In this document: positions 15,318 through 24,050 of the stretch, in pieces
Numbering within the stretch: position 1 is the first letter of the stretch
Layout of the letters: the number at the start of each line of letters is the position of its first letter
Assembly (NCBI GenBank): GCA_030149175.1
Contig: JASBSA010000099.1
Coordinates: 1-64,000, forward strand
DNA: 64,000 nucleotides
Source of the DNA: Winogradskyella sp.
GTDB taxonomy: Bacteria > Bacteroidota > Bacteroidia > Flavobacteriales > Flavobacteriaceae
Direction of reading: 5' to 3'
Translations under genes and position numbers: made by a program
Notes under the pieces: generated by a model
Databases searched by the model: none
What the model was told of the DNA's origin: nothing
The model's input: the letters and a program-made list of their open reading frames with translations, nothing else

Positions 15318-16337
15318 ATGAAAAAAAAGATATTTAGAATCGTCTTGTTAGTTGGCACCATAGTTTCATTATTCTACGTACCATGGATTTTGGTTTGGGC
15401 TTGGATTTTGCCATTGCCAAACAGCATACAAGAACAAGTAGACGAAACCCTATCTCATGGTTTTGAAGGTATGATTGTATACGTAGACGAAGCAGGAAAA
15501 CCGCCAGCATTTTATACTGGTGGGTGGAAAGACAGAGAACAACAAATACCAGCAGACCCAAAGTCGTTATTTAAAATTGCAAGTATCAGCAAACTATATA
15601 CTGCTGTTTCTATTGCTAAACTCGCTAAAGCCAATGAATTGTCGTTAGATGATACACTTGCAGATTACTTTCCGGAATTGGTTGGTAGAATTGAAAATGC
15701 AGAGACCATTACTTTAAAAATGATGGTACAACATCGTAGTGGTATTCCAAATTTTACAGACAATCCTGCGTATTGGGAAAACGAACAAGAACATGGTAAA
15801 AGAGCGCTTGATTTTGCCTTGGATTTACCAGCAAAGTTTAAACCAGATAAAGGTTACGAATACTCTAACACCAACTACTTGTTACTTCGTAGGATAATGG
15901 ATAAGATTTTGGGCTATAGCCACGAACAGTACATCAAAGAAACCATATTGCGTCCACTTCATCTTAACCGTACATTTTTCTCACTCAAAGAAGTCAACTT
16001 AGATGATGTAATGAGTGGCTATTATATTGGCATTGACAAAGATTTTAAAACCAATGAAAATGGCATGTTGGCCACAGCAGAAGATGTTGGTAGATTCTTA
16101 CGCGCATTAAATGATGGTTCTGTTTTTAACGAAGGTGAAAGAGATATTTATGCTTCTATCTATGAGTTTGAACATGGTGGATTGGTGCCAGGTTACCAAA
16201 GTCTTGCCGAATACCATGAAGACATAGACACTGTTGTCATTCAATTTCTAAACACAACAGATTTTAATGGCTACGAATGGAATTTATCAGAGATTTCGAT
16301 TAATCGCATTGTAAAAATCATTAAGAATCAGAAATAA
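15318..16337 (+). CDS. Serine hydrolase of the beta-lactamase/class C penicillin-binding family
   Basis: A 339-residue protein with an N-terminal membrane anchor (about 7-33) and a periplasmic beta-lactamase-like domain. The catalytic triad motifs are SISK (Ser89, Lys92), YSN (Tyr182) and HGG near 280. QHRSGIPNF and GYEYSNTNYLLLRRIM are typical of serine beta-lactamase-related hydrolases, D-aminopeptidases and esterases. Substrate cannot be told; cell-wall peptides or esters are both possible. The DUF6624-like gene follows 56 bases later on the same strand. Confidence 0.88.
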   Translation: MKKKIFRIVLLVGTIVSLFYVPWILVWAWILPLPNSIQEQVDETLSHGFEGMIVYVDEAGKPPAFYTGGWKDREQQIPADPKSLFKIASISKLYTAVSIAKLAKANELSLDDTLADYFPELVGRIENAETITLKMMVQHRSGIPNFTDNPAYWENEQEHGKRALDFALDLPAKFKPDKGYEYSNTNYLLLRRIMDKILGYSHEQYIKETILRPLHLNRTFFSLKEVNLDDVMSGYYIGIDKDFKTNENGMLATAEDVGRFLRALNDGSVFNEGERDIYASIYEFEHGGLVPGYQSLAEYHEDIDTVVIQFLNTTDFNGYEWNLSEISINRIVKIIKNQK

Positions 16338-16393
16338 AGTGCATGTAGAAGCTTTTAGCCGTTGCATACAAACTAACAAATCAATATTAACCA

Positions 16394-17071
16394 ATGAAAT
16401 ATATTTTATTATTCAGTTTGGTACTAGCAATGGGTTGCTCCAGTAAAACCAAGCCTGAAACCACATCAACAAAAACGAAAAATCAAGAAAACTTAATCGC
16501 AGTTTTAGATACTATCTGGAAAGCTGAACAACTACCAATTAGAAAAAGAGATTCTCTTATGAAACTATATGGTGCCGAATCGGAATTAGTTAAAGAACAA
16601 CAAGCAATCTATAAAAAGAACCATAGTATCAATGAAAAAAAAGTAAAGGATATTCTAGATACTTATGGATGGCCAACCAAAGAAATGACAGGTGGCGAAC
16701 AAGGAAATTGGACAATATGCAATGTTATACAACACTCAGACAATGCAGTTAGAATAAAGTATCTACCAATGATGAGACAAGCTGTAAAAGATAAAAAACT
16801 AGAGCCTCGATTTTTAGTTAGAGCAGAAGATCGCATAGCAACCGAAAGAGGTGATTTACAAATCTATGGTGGACAAATGAAGTACTACCCAGAAACCAAG
16901 AGCTTTAATCTTTGGCCTGTATTTGAACCTGAAAATATAGATAAAAGAAGAACTGAAATCGGACTCGATTCAATAGCGATATTTCTAAAAAATAGATTTA
17001 ATTTTGAATGGAATCTCGAAGAGCAAATAAAGCGAACGGAAGCTTTTTTAAAAGAACGTAATAAACGATAA
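16394..17071 (+). CDS. DUF6624-like lipoprotein
   Basis: A 225-residue lipoprotein with the signal MKYILLFSLVLAMGC. The core reads VKDILDTYGWPTKEMTGGEQGNWTI, IQHSDNAVRIKYLPMMRQAV and EDRIATERGDLQIYGGQMKYY. The pattern of an IQH motif, MMRQA and DRIxxxxGxxQIYGxQ matches DUF6624 as I recall it. Function unknown. It probably forms a two-gene unit with the serine hydrolase upstream and ends at a strong terminator. Confidence 0.72.
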   Translation: MKYILLFSLVLAMGCSSKTKPETTSTKTKNQENLIAVLDTIWKAEQLPIRKRDSLMKLYGAESELVKEQQAIYKKNHSINEKKVKDILDTYGWPTKEMTGGEQGNWTICNVIQHSDNAVRIKYLPMMRQAVKDKKLEPRFLVRAEDRIATERGDLQIYGGQMKYYPETKSFNLWPVFEPENIDKRRTEIGLDSIAIFLKNRFNFEWNLEEQIKRTEAFLKERNKR

Positions 17072-17074
17072 AGA

Positions 17075-17110
17075 AAAAGCCGTAATCTAAATATTAAGAT
17101 TACGGCTTTT
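17075..17110. terminator. Rho-independent terminator after the DUF6624-like gene
   Basis: AAAAGCCGTAATCT (17075-17088) pairs perfectly with AGATTACGGCTTTT (17097-17110) across an 8-base loop. A and T runs on either side allow use from both strands. Confidence 0.85.
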
Positions 17111-17182
17111 AACACTCAAAAATTGATTGATGACCACCTTCGCTATAGCTTTGGCGATTTTTTTAAAAAAATTATTTCATTC

Positions 17183-18271
17183 TTAATCCATATCAAATCT
17201 TAAACCTACAGATATATTATTTTGATCAAAAGCTTGATCTTTAAATAATGGGTTAAGATCGTACTTAGCATATAAAGCCATTGAACCCCAAGAAATATAG
17301 CCACTCAATCCATATACAAACTCATTAACTTCAAACTCACCCCTTTGCTTATCTTTAACACGATCACCATCTTCTTTATATTTTAGTTTTTGCATGCTAC
17401 CAATGTTGAGACCTGCATAGCCACCTAACCCCATTTTAAACTTGTTTACTGTTGAGTATCTAAAATAGTTTTCCTTTTCAATTTTTTTAGAAGGCCCGAA
17501 CTCTAAGTGAACAGGAAAGACTAGGTTTGTAGTTCTAAATTTTGCTTTCTTTAAGTCAAGAGGAAACTCTTGGAGTGATACATTTCCTTCATCGTTTACA
17601 AAATACTGGTTGTTTTTGATGTTTAACTTATTCCACTGAAAAGAAAACCCATATTTTAATCTCCAAAAGTTGGTATTATCAAAAATTCGTGTTTTCCATG
17701 CAAGACCTAGTTCTAAAAACCCTGAACCTCCCAACTTATAGGGTGAGTCGTCTAAACTTCGCTCTTCGCTTACGGTATTATTAAAACCAAAGGCAAATAC
17801 TAAGTCGCTCTTAGTACGTCTGTCGTATTTTTTGGGTTTGTTTTTTTTGCCTAGCCTTATAGCTTGCCATTCTTCATCATCCTCCCCAAAGGATATAGAA
17901 AAATAAGACCCTTCATTATCCTTAACTAAATAACCAGGTTCATTTCTACTTAGAAGTGCAATCTTATTATCTATGATACTAAGTCTGTTTTCTATATTTG
18001 CAGCTCTTTTTTTTGCAGCTTCTTTCTTTAATTCCTCAGCTTCTTCCACAGTAATTTGCTTAGTATCTAAGCGCTCATTAATAGCTTCTATTTCTTGCCT
18101 TAAAAAGTCCTTTTCTTCTTTTTCTATTTTAATTTTCTGCTCTTCTAAAGCTTCAATTTTGTAGTCTACGGATGTCTTTTTTATGCTATCTACTTCCTTT
18201 TCTTGTGCTTGTGTTGTAGCAAATGTTAATGATATTATGGCATATACTACTAATCTTGTAATTGTGTTCAT
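17183..18271 (-). CDS. Outer-membrane beta-barrel protein with coiled-coil N-terminus
   Basis: A 362-residue protein with a signal peptide (1-22, ending ATTQAQ). Residues about 38-105 are rich in Glu, Lys and Leu and form a long coiled coil. From about 150 on, alternating strands (DLVFAFGFNN, GFLELGLAWKTRIF, FKMGLGGYAGLNIGS, VYGLSGYISWGSMALYAKYDLNPLF and a final VGLRFDMD) indicate an 8- to 10-stranded barrel. It is the last gene of the ECF sigma/anti-sigma operon, so it is a likely regulon member or reporter of envelope state. Confidence 0.75.
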   Translation of the reverse strand: MNTITRLVVYAIISLTFATTQAQEKEVDSIKKTSVDYKIEALEEQKIKIEKEEKDFLRQEIEAINERLDTKQITVEEAEELKKEAAKKRAANIENRLSIIDNKIALLSRNEPGYLVKDNEGSYFSISFGEDDEEWQAIRLGKKNKPKKYDRRTKSDLVFAFGFNNTVSEERSLDDSPYKLGGSGFLELGLAWKTRIFDNTNFWRLKYGFSFQWNKLNIKNNQYFVNDEGNVSLQEFPLDLKKAKFRTTNLVFPVHLEFGPSKKIEKENYFRYSTVNKFKMGLGGYAGLNIGSMQKLKYKEDGDRVKDKQRGEFEVNEFVYGLSGYISWGSMALYAKYDLNPLFKDQAFDQNNISVGLRFDMD

Positions 18272-18332
18272 AACTGTTCGTTTTTTGATGATTTATATTT
18301 GTTTAATTTGATTCTTATTTTAAATTTTAACT

Positions 18333-18394
18333 ACACTTCGGCTCACTTCGACTTCGCTCAGTGACCATCGCTCAGTGACCCACGCTCGGTGTGA
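18333..18394 (+). repeat. Compound family B repeat
   Basis: CACTTCGG, CTCACTTCGACTTCGCTCAG, TGACCATCGCTCAGTGACC and CACGCTCGGTGTG follow one another. The CTTCGACTTCGCTCAG core is the same as in paaA and at 36012. Repeated CGCTCAGTGACC units suggest stepwise duplication. It fills much of the gap between the barrel protein and the anti-sigma gene. Confidence 0.7.
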
Positions 18395-18403
18395 TATTCC
18401 TTT

Positions 18404-19180
18404 TTAATTGTTACGCTGAGCAACTGCTGTTTTTACGGTTTGGTATCCATCTTTTAATACTTCGTAAACTTTAGTTCTAAAGGACTGCCCCATTTCATCT
18501 TCTACATCTTCAAGCAACGATTTTGCATCTACTGTTCTACTTGCTTCTTTTTGTAATTTGTCTTTAAAAAGTTCCTTGCTTGCTACTTTTAAAAGCGAGT
18601 CTACTTCTCTGTCCGTAACTTCTTTTTTTTCAGTATTTAATTCCTTTAAAGTTTGTACAACTACAGCCTTGTCTATTGTAACTTCTTCTATAATTGCTTT
18701 CTGCTCGTTCTTAGTATAGCTGATGTCTTTTGTGTTGGAGTTCTCTGTTTTTTGATCAACTGCTAGTTGTGTTTTTATATTACCTTTAGTAATTGATTTG
18801 TAGTTTAAAATTTCAGGTTTTTTCTTGTCATCTTTCTCATCAGAACTGTCTTCAACCTCATCGTTCTCTGATGCTAATTCGGTTTCTTCGATAGTCTTCG
18901 GTAGAGACTCTTCAACTTTTTCTATATCTTTTTGTGCTTCTTGTTCTACAACTATCGGCAAGATTTCCTCAGTATCATTAGTTTCTAAAGTTTGTACAAC
19001 TACAGTTAGTGTAATTATAACTGCTGCCGCAATTCCCATCCACCAAAACCAAGGGTTTTTAGATTTCTTTGCATCTGCATCTAAGCGTTTAGACAGTTTT
19101 GCCCAACTATCTGCAGACGGTTGTAAGCTTCGTTTCTCTAGCTTGTCCTTTAATTGTTCTTCAAATTTAATTGGTGCCAT
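18404..19180 (-). CDS. Probable anti-sigma factor
   Basis: A 258-residue single-pass membrane protein. The cytoplasmic N-terminus (KFEEQLKDKLEKRSLQPSADSWAKLSKRL) is a short helical domain of the kind found in flavobacterial anti-sigma partners, the membrane segment is about 44-62 (WFWWMGIAAAVIITLTVVV), and the rest is a charged, low-complexity extracytoplasmic region. Its start overlaps the sigma factor gene by 14 bases. No ZAS zinc motif is visible. The role is inferred from topology and position. Confidence 0.72.
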   Translation of the reverse strand: MAPIKFEEQLKDKLEKRSLQPSADSWAKLSKRLDADAKKSKNPWFWWMGIAAAVIITLTVVVQTLETNDTEEILPIVVEQEAQKDIEKVEESLPKTIEETELASENDEVEDSSDEKDDKKKPEILNYKSITKGNIKTQLAVDQKTENSNTKDISYTKNEQKAIIEEVTIDKAVVVQTLKELNTEKKEVTDREVDSLLKVASKELFKDKLQKEASRTVDAKSLLEDVEDEMGQSFRTKVYEVLKDGYQTVKTAVAQRNN

Positions 19181-19730
19181 AACTGCTGTTGTTTAGTTCT
19201 TTTATTTTTTTCTGAAGCATCTGCCTCGCTTTAAACAATTGAGACTTTGATGTACCTTCTGATATATTCAATAATTCTGCTATCTCATTGTGTTTGTAGC
19301 CTTCTATAGCATACATTATAAATACCATTTTATAACCTTCTGGCAGACTATCTATTAACTGCTGAATTTCTGCTACTTCAATGTTGGTTTTAATATTATT
19401 AGTGTAGTCTTGCTCTAAATAATCGTCTTCAATAGCAAACTCAATATGCTTTTGTTGCCTTAAAAACGAAATAGCTTCTCTTACCATAATACGTCTTATC
19501 CAACCTTCAAAACTACCTTCATTTTTAAATGTCTTTAAATGCTTAAAAACTTTAAAAAAGCCATTCAACATTACTTCTTCAGCCTTATGCACATCCTTAA
19601 TGTAGTATCTACATACACTAAGCATTTTTGGGGCGTGCAACTCATATAGCACATGTTGTGCTTCGCGATTATTCTTCGCTGCTCTTTGTATGAGTTTAGT
19701 TTCGTTTTTATGAAGCTGAATAACTTTCAT
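19167..19730 (-). CDS. ECF-type RNA polymerase sigma factor
   Basis: A 187-residue sigma-70 family protein. Region 2 contains HKAEEVMLNGFFKVFKHLKTFKNEGSFEGWIRRIMVREAI (about 47-86) and region 4 contains SLPEGYKMVFIMYAIEGYKHNEIAELLNISEGTSKSQLFKARQ (about 127-170). It heads the operon sigma, anti-sigma, barrel protein. An AACC-N16-CGTC element lies 34 bases before the start and probably makes it self-regulating. Confidence 0.92.
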   Translation of the reverse strand: MKVIQLHKNETKLIQRAAKNNREAQHVLYELHAPKMLSVCRYYIKDVHKAEEVMLNGFFKVFKHLKTFKNEGSFEGWIRRIMVREAISFLRQQKHIEFAIEDDYLEQDYTNNIKTNIEVAEIQQLIDSLPEGYKMVFIMYAIEGYKHNEIAELLNISEGTSKSQLFKARQMLQKKIKELNNSSYGTN

Positions 19731-19763
19731 GTTGTTGGTTACGATTGCTCTTCTATTTATAAA

Positions 19764-19787
19764 GACGCAAATATCTGGCTAATGGTT
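19764..19787 (-). promoter_or_regulatory. ECF-type autoregulatory promoter
   Basis: On the minus strand GGCAACC (AACC at 19787-19784) is followed after exactly 16 bases by CGTC (19767-19764). AACC and CGTC at this spacing are typical of ECF sigma promoters. The start codon at 19730 lies 33 bases downstream. Confidence 0.6.
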
Positions 19788-19922
19788 GCCTGGAAAGTAA
19801 ATTTTTTTTTGATAAAATTTTAATTTGTTGTTTTACAAATACTTACAGTCAAAACAATTTAACAAATTGTGTCAAACAATAGCTATCATTAACTAAAGTA
19901 ATTTAAAATTACAGTTCATTTT

Positions 19923-19953
19923 TTTGCACTAATGATTAATCCTTATACTTTTA
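19923..19953 (+). promoter_or_regulatory. Promoter of the arylsulfotransferase-like gene
   Basis: TTTG (19923-19926), 19 bases, then TACTTTTA (19946-19953) match the Bacteroidota consensus with one mismatch. The start codon is at 19967. Confidence 0.6.
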
Positions 19954-19966
19954 CAGAAAAAGTACT

Positions 19967-21229
19967 ATGAGATATTTTTTCTTCCTTTTTATAATTACTG
20001 CATTTATTCTAAGTTGCAAAAATGACGACGATCAAGTTAATGATCCAGTAGTGTTATCAGAAAATGTTGAAGTTTATGAAAGTGATGCTTTTGAAAACAG
20101 CTACGTATTAGCAATAGAAAATGGTGGCACAAATTCCTATCTATTAAACAAGGAAGGTTTTAGAGTTCACGAATGGACTTTTGAAGATAATCTAGGAAAC
20201 GATTTAGAAATTTTGCCAAATGGTAAGTTAGTTGGCATATTTAAAGTTGAAAACCCTGAAATTGCTTTCGGCGGATCTGGCGGGATCATAAAAATACTAA
20301 ACGCTGATGGAAGCACAGATTGGGAACTTCCGTACTCCTCTTCAGATATGATAGCTCATCATGATGTAGAGATGCTACCTAACGGCAACGTTCTTTTTAT
20401 TGTTTGGGAGCGCATTGATAGTACTTTTGCTGCACAACAAGGTGTAGACACAACCACAACCGATATTTTCCCTGAGGTTTTAGTTGAAGTAAACCCGAGT
20501 ACTAACCAAGTAGTTTGGGAGTGGCATAGTTTTGACCACATTATTCAAGACCAATTTAGTAATTTACCAAACTATGGAGATGTAGCAGCGAATCCTCAAT
20601 TAATCGACATTAATTATGACGTTGTAGATAATGGAGATATAATGCATGCTAATGGCATAGATTATGACGAGGAAAAAGATGTTATCTATTTAAGCGTTAA
20701 TTTTTACAGCGAAGTTTGGGTAATAGACCATAGCACAACCTCTGCAGAAGCAGCAACAAATTCTGGCGGCAACTATAATAAAGGAGGTGATTTGTTATAC
20801 AGGTTTGGTAATCCAAGTACATACAAAAACACAGTAGGTGAACGTATGTTTTTTAATAACCACTTTCCAAATTTGCTAGAAGGCAGTGAGCCTGGTGCTG
20901 GTAACATACTCGTCTATGGCAATGGTGTGGACCAATCTACAGTTTTTGAATTAGACCTACCTGAAAACTTTACGCTAACACCAAATGCCAACAACGAACC
21001 AAACATTGTTTGGAGTTTTACAGATCCTGATTTTTATTTTGGAAGAATATCTGGCGCTGTGCGTTTACAAAATGGTAACACACTTATTGCTGAAGGCGAT
21101 TATGGTTTTTGGGAAGTAACACCTAACAATGATGTTGTTTGGAAATATTATGGGCAAGGTACACGCTTTTGGAGATGCTACGGCTACTTGCCAGATGATG
21201 AAGCCATTATAAACTTAGATATTTTCTAA
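19967..21229 (+). CDS. Arylsulfotransferase-like (ASST family) lipoprotein
   Basis: A 420-residue lipoprotein with the signal MRYFFFLFIITAFILSC. The beta-propeller repeats of the ASST family are visible as GGTNSYLLNKEGFRVHEW, LPNGKLVGIFKV, HHDVEMLPNGNVLFIVWER, HANGIDYDEEKDVIYLSVNFYSEVWVID and RLQNGNTLIAEGDYGFWEV. In bacterial ASST enzymes conserved histidines form the active site, and HHD and HAN here occupy comparable places. Sulfotransfer is plausible but not certain. It is a single gene, convergent with the polyprenyl synthase. Confidence 0.82.
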   Translation: MRYFFFLFIITAFILSCKNDDDQVNDPVVLSENVEVYESDAFENSYVLAIENGGTNSYLLNKEGFRVHEWTFEDNLGNDLEILPNGKLVGIFKVENPEIAFGGSGGIIKILNADGSTDWELPYSSSDMIAHHDVEMLPNGNVLFIVWERIDSTFAAQQGVDTTTTDIFPEVLVEVNPSTNQVVWEWHSFDHIIQDQFSNLPNYGDVAANPQLIDINYDVVDNGDIMHANGIDYDEEKDVIYLSVNFYSEVWVIDHSTTSAEAATNSGGNYNKGGDLLYRFGNPSTYKNTVGERMFFNNHFPNLLEGSEPGAGNILVYGNGVDQSTVFELDLPENFTLTPNANNEPNIVWSFTDPDFYFGRISGAVRLQNGNTLIAEGDYGFWEVTPNNDVVWKYYGQGTRFWRCYGYLPDDEAIINLDIF

Positions 21230-21232
21230 AGA

Positions 21233-22210
21233 TTATTTCTTCCTATCTATTACATAGTTTACCATGAGCTCAAGTGAAGCTTTGTATGAGGATTCAGGGT
21301 ATTTACTGAGTAAGTTCAAGGCTTCTTGTTGAAAGTCTTTCATTTTGGAAATAGCATAATCCAAACCGCCATGGGATTTTACAAAAGCTATAACTTCCTT
21401 AACGCGTGTTTTATCTTTGTTATGGTTTTTTACAGAATTGATTAACCATGATTTTTCTTTGCTTGAACAATTATTCAGAACATAAATTAAAGGCAAGGTC
21501 ATTTTTTGCTCTTTAATATCTATACCTGTTGGTTTACCAATTTTTTCTTCTCCATAATCGAATAAATCATCTTTTATCTGAAATGCCATACCTATAAGCT
21601 CTCCAAACTTTCGCATGGTATCTACCTCAGAAGAATTTGGTTTTACCGATGCTGCACCTAAACTACAACAAGCCGCAATCAAAGTTGCTGTTTTTTGGCG
21701 GATGATATCGAAGTAAACATTTTCTGTAATATCAAGTTGTCTAGCTTTTTCTATCTGTAGCAATTCTCCCTCGCTCATTTCGCGTACGGCAACAGATATA
21801 ATCTTAAGTAGATCGAAATCGTTATTATCGATAGAAAGCAATAAGCCTTTAGAAAGGAGATAATCACCAATTAAAACTGCTATTTTATTTTTCCAAAGCG
21901 CATTGATTGAAAAGAAGCCTCTCCGTCTATTGCTATCATCAACAACATCGTCGTGCACTAAAGTTGCTGTGTGAATCAATTCTATAACTGAAGCACCTCT
22001 GTAAGTACGCTCACTAACTTCACCATTATTCAACATTTTTGCGACCAAAAACACAAACATGGGTCGCATTTGCTTACCCTTCCTGTTAACAATGTAATGT
22101 GTAATTCTATTAAGCAAGGCCACCTTACTTGCCATAGACAACTGAAACTTCTGTTCAAAAAGTTCCATTTCGTATGCAATTGGTTGCTTAATTTGTTCAG
22201 TAATCTTCAT
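21233..22210 (-). CDS. Trans-isoprenyl (polyprenyl) diphosphate synthase
   Basis: A 325-residue chain-elongating prenyltransferase. The first aspartate motif is DDVVDD (87-92) in LIHTATLVHDDVVDDSNRRRG, and the second is KDDLFDYG with FQIKDDLFD. GKQMRPMFVFLVAKML and GKPTGIDIKEQKMTLPLIY are also typical. A small residue pattern before the first motif suggests a long-chain product, as for menaquinone side chains. An ispB-like octaprenyl or heptaprenyl synthase is likely; product length is not certain. Confidence 0.88.
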   Translation of the reverse strand: MKITEQIKQPIAYEMELFEQKFQLSMASKVALLNRITHYIVNRKGKQMRPMFVFLVAKMLNNGEVSERTYRGASVIELIHTATLVHDDVVDDSNRRRGFFSINALWKNKIAVLIGDYLLSKGLLLSIDNNDFDLLKIISVAVREMSEGELLQIEKARQLDITENVYFDIIRQKTATLIAACCSLGAASVKPNSSEVDTMRKFGELIGMAFQIKDDLFDYGEEKIGKPTGIDIKEQKMTLPLIYVLNNCSSKEKSWLINSVKNHNKDKTRVKEVIAFVKSHGGLDYAISKMKDFQQEALNLLSKYPESSYKASLELMVNYVIDRKK

Positions 22211-22341
22211 AAATGATTGTAAAGCTTTGCAAAATTACAAATAAAGCCTCTTTTTATCGCTAAAAATTGAATATTACAAAATTAACATGTTTGGTAAACA
22301 AATATTTGTAACTTTAGGCAATTAATCTAAAAACAAACTTT

Positions 22342-24000
22342 ATGAAAAAAATTACTTTATTGATGGCATTAGTCTTTTCCTCTAGCCTAATGTTTGGACA
22401 AGTCTTATCAGAGGATTTTGAAGGTGGGCTTAGCCTACCTGCAGGTTGGACCAACAACGAAATTGCACCTGGAGGTGGAGTTTGGGGATTTGCATCTGGT
22501 GGTGAAGCTGTTGGTTATAATCCTCCAAATACTATTTATTATGATGATGGTTTATTATTTGGCAACTACGCTTTATTCGATAGCGATGGTCTTGGTCCCG
22601 ATGGAAATGCAGAAGAAGCAGCGTTAGAGAGCCCTTCTTTTGACGTTTCTGGAGCTACAAATGTTATTCTATCTTTTAATCATTTCTTCACAGCTGGTTA
22701 TGGTGGGCAAGGTTTTGTTGAAGTTTTCGATGGTACCTCATGGGTACAGGTAGCTTCATACTCTGGTGCCGACCAAGCTGCTTCATCATTTGGTTTAGAA
22801 GAAATTAATGTTTCTACTGAAATAGGTGGAGTAGCAAATGCACAAGTACGCTTTAGATGGGTAGGAGACTACTCTTGGGGATGGGCAGTTGATAATATTG
22901 AGGTTAATGCACCTACCTGTATTGATCCTTCAGGATTTGTTATTGGCCCTAACGGTGTTTCTACTACCACTTTTGATATAGAGTGGACTGATTCCAATGG
23001 AGGCGGAACAGTATTTGACATTGAATGGGGAGTTGTAGGGTTTTTACCTGGATTAGGTAATATGGTAAATGATTTAGCAGCTACTAATTACGAATTTACA
23101 GGTTTAATGCCTGATACAAATTATGAATTTTATATCACTGCAAATTGTACAGGTGGTAATGGAGATAGTAACCAGATAGGACCTATTGGTTTCAGTACTA
23201 ATTATGATTGTTCGCTTTATGACTTGCCTTTCTCAGAAGATTTTTCTAATCAAAATGCATTTAGCTCTTGTTATGACATTGAGGATACTAATGCTGATAA
23301 TACTTCTTGGGGATATAATAACGGTAATGATTTTGACGGAGATACTGTAAATGATCCTGTAGCTCTTATTTTCCCACCAAATCCAACTGTTGCTAAAGAT
23401 GATTGGTTATTCTTACCAATTGCCATCAATGGTGTAGCGAATGGAGATTATGACGTAACAATAGTATATAATGTTTTTGATAACCCAGTAGCTGGTAGTG
23501 AATCTTTTGACATTGTAGCTTTAGATAGTCCTTCCTCTGCAGCCACAATGCAAACAGTGTTTGGCTCTTATAGTGGTATTACTCAAGCTGGCGCAGGTGT
23601 TGAAGACCTTTTACCTAATGCTTATACAAGTACTGCAACATATACTCCTGCAGCCGACGGTACCTTTTATATTGGTATTCACGCAACCACACCTGTAAGT
23701 ACCAGCGCAATTATCACTATTTTCAGCATTGACATAAATGAAACTTTAGGTCTCAATGATTTTGAAAACAATGACTTTTCTCATAGCTATAGTAAAAACT
23801 TAGAGACATTAACTTTAGAGTCTTCTAATTTAGAAATGACTAATATTGAAATCTATTCTATATTAGGTCAGAATGTGATTTCTAAGCCATTATCTAGTAC
23901 TAGAGAGGTTATTGATGTTGCATCATTAAATGATGGTGTTTACCTAGCAAAAGTATTTGCTGATGGTGGTTCTAAGACTATTAAGTTTGTGAAGAACTAA
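22342..24000 (+). CDS. Secreted T9SS-sorted protein with choice-of-anchor J and fibronectin type III domains
   Basis: A 552-residue protein with a signal peptide (MKKITLLMALVFSSSLMFGQ). Residues about 21-190 form a beta-jelly-roll of the choice-of-anchor J/MAM type (EDFEGGLSLPAGW, FNHFFTAGYGGQGFVEVFDGTSWVQV, RFRWVGDYSWGWAVDNIEV). A fibronectin type III-like domain follows (about 195-285), then a second jelly-roll. The last 75 residues are a type A T9SS sorting domain (NLETLTLESSNLEMTNIEIYSI, LGQNV, LNDGVYLAKVFADGGSKTIKFVKN). It is exported and anchored on the cell surface. Confidence 0.88.
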   Translation: MKKITLLMALVFSSSLMFGQVLSEDFEGGLSLPAGWTNNEIAPGGGVWGFASGGEAVGYNPPNTIYYDDGLLFGNYALFDSDGLGPDGNAEEAALESPSFDVSGATNVILSFNHFFTAGYGGQGFVEVFDGTSWVQVASYSGADQAASSFGLEEINVSTEIGGVANAQVRFRWVGDYSWGWAVDNIEVNAPTCIDPSGFVIGPNGVSTTTFDIEWTDSNGGGTVFDIEWGVVGFLPGLGNMVNDLAATNYEFTGLMPDTNYEFYITANCTGGNGDSNQIGPIGFSTNYDCSLYDLPFSEDFSNQNAFSSCYDIEDTNADNTSWGYNNGNDFDGDTVNDPVALIFPPNPTVAKDDWLFLPIAINGVANGDYDVTIVYNVFDNPVAGSESFDIVALDSPSSAATMQTVFGSYSGITQAGAGVEDLLPNAYTSTATYTPAADGTFYIGIHATTPVSTSAIITIFSIDINETLGLNDFENNDFSHSYSKNLETLTLESSNLEMTNIEIYSILGQNVISKPLSSTREVIDVASLNDGVYLAKVFADGGSKTIKFVKN

Positions 24001-24021
24001 AACACAGTCATAACACTCATA

Positions 24022-24050
24022 AAAAAAAGCGGCTAATGGCCGCTTTTTTT
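24022..24050. terminator. Bidirectional terminator between the T9SS gene and rlmN
   Basis: AAAAAAAGCGGC, a 5-base loop, and GCCGCTTTTTTT form a 12-bp stem. It serves the plus-strand T9SS gene and, by its A/T symmetry, the minus-strand rlmN. Confidence 0.85.
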
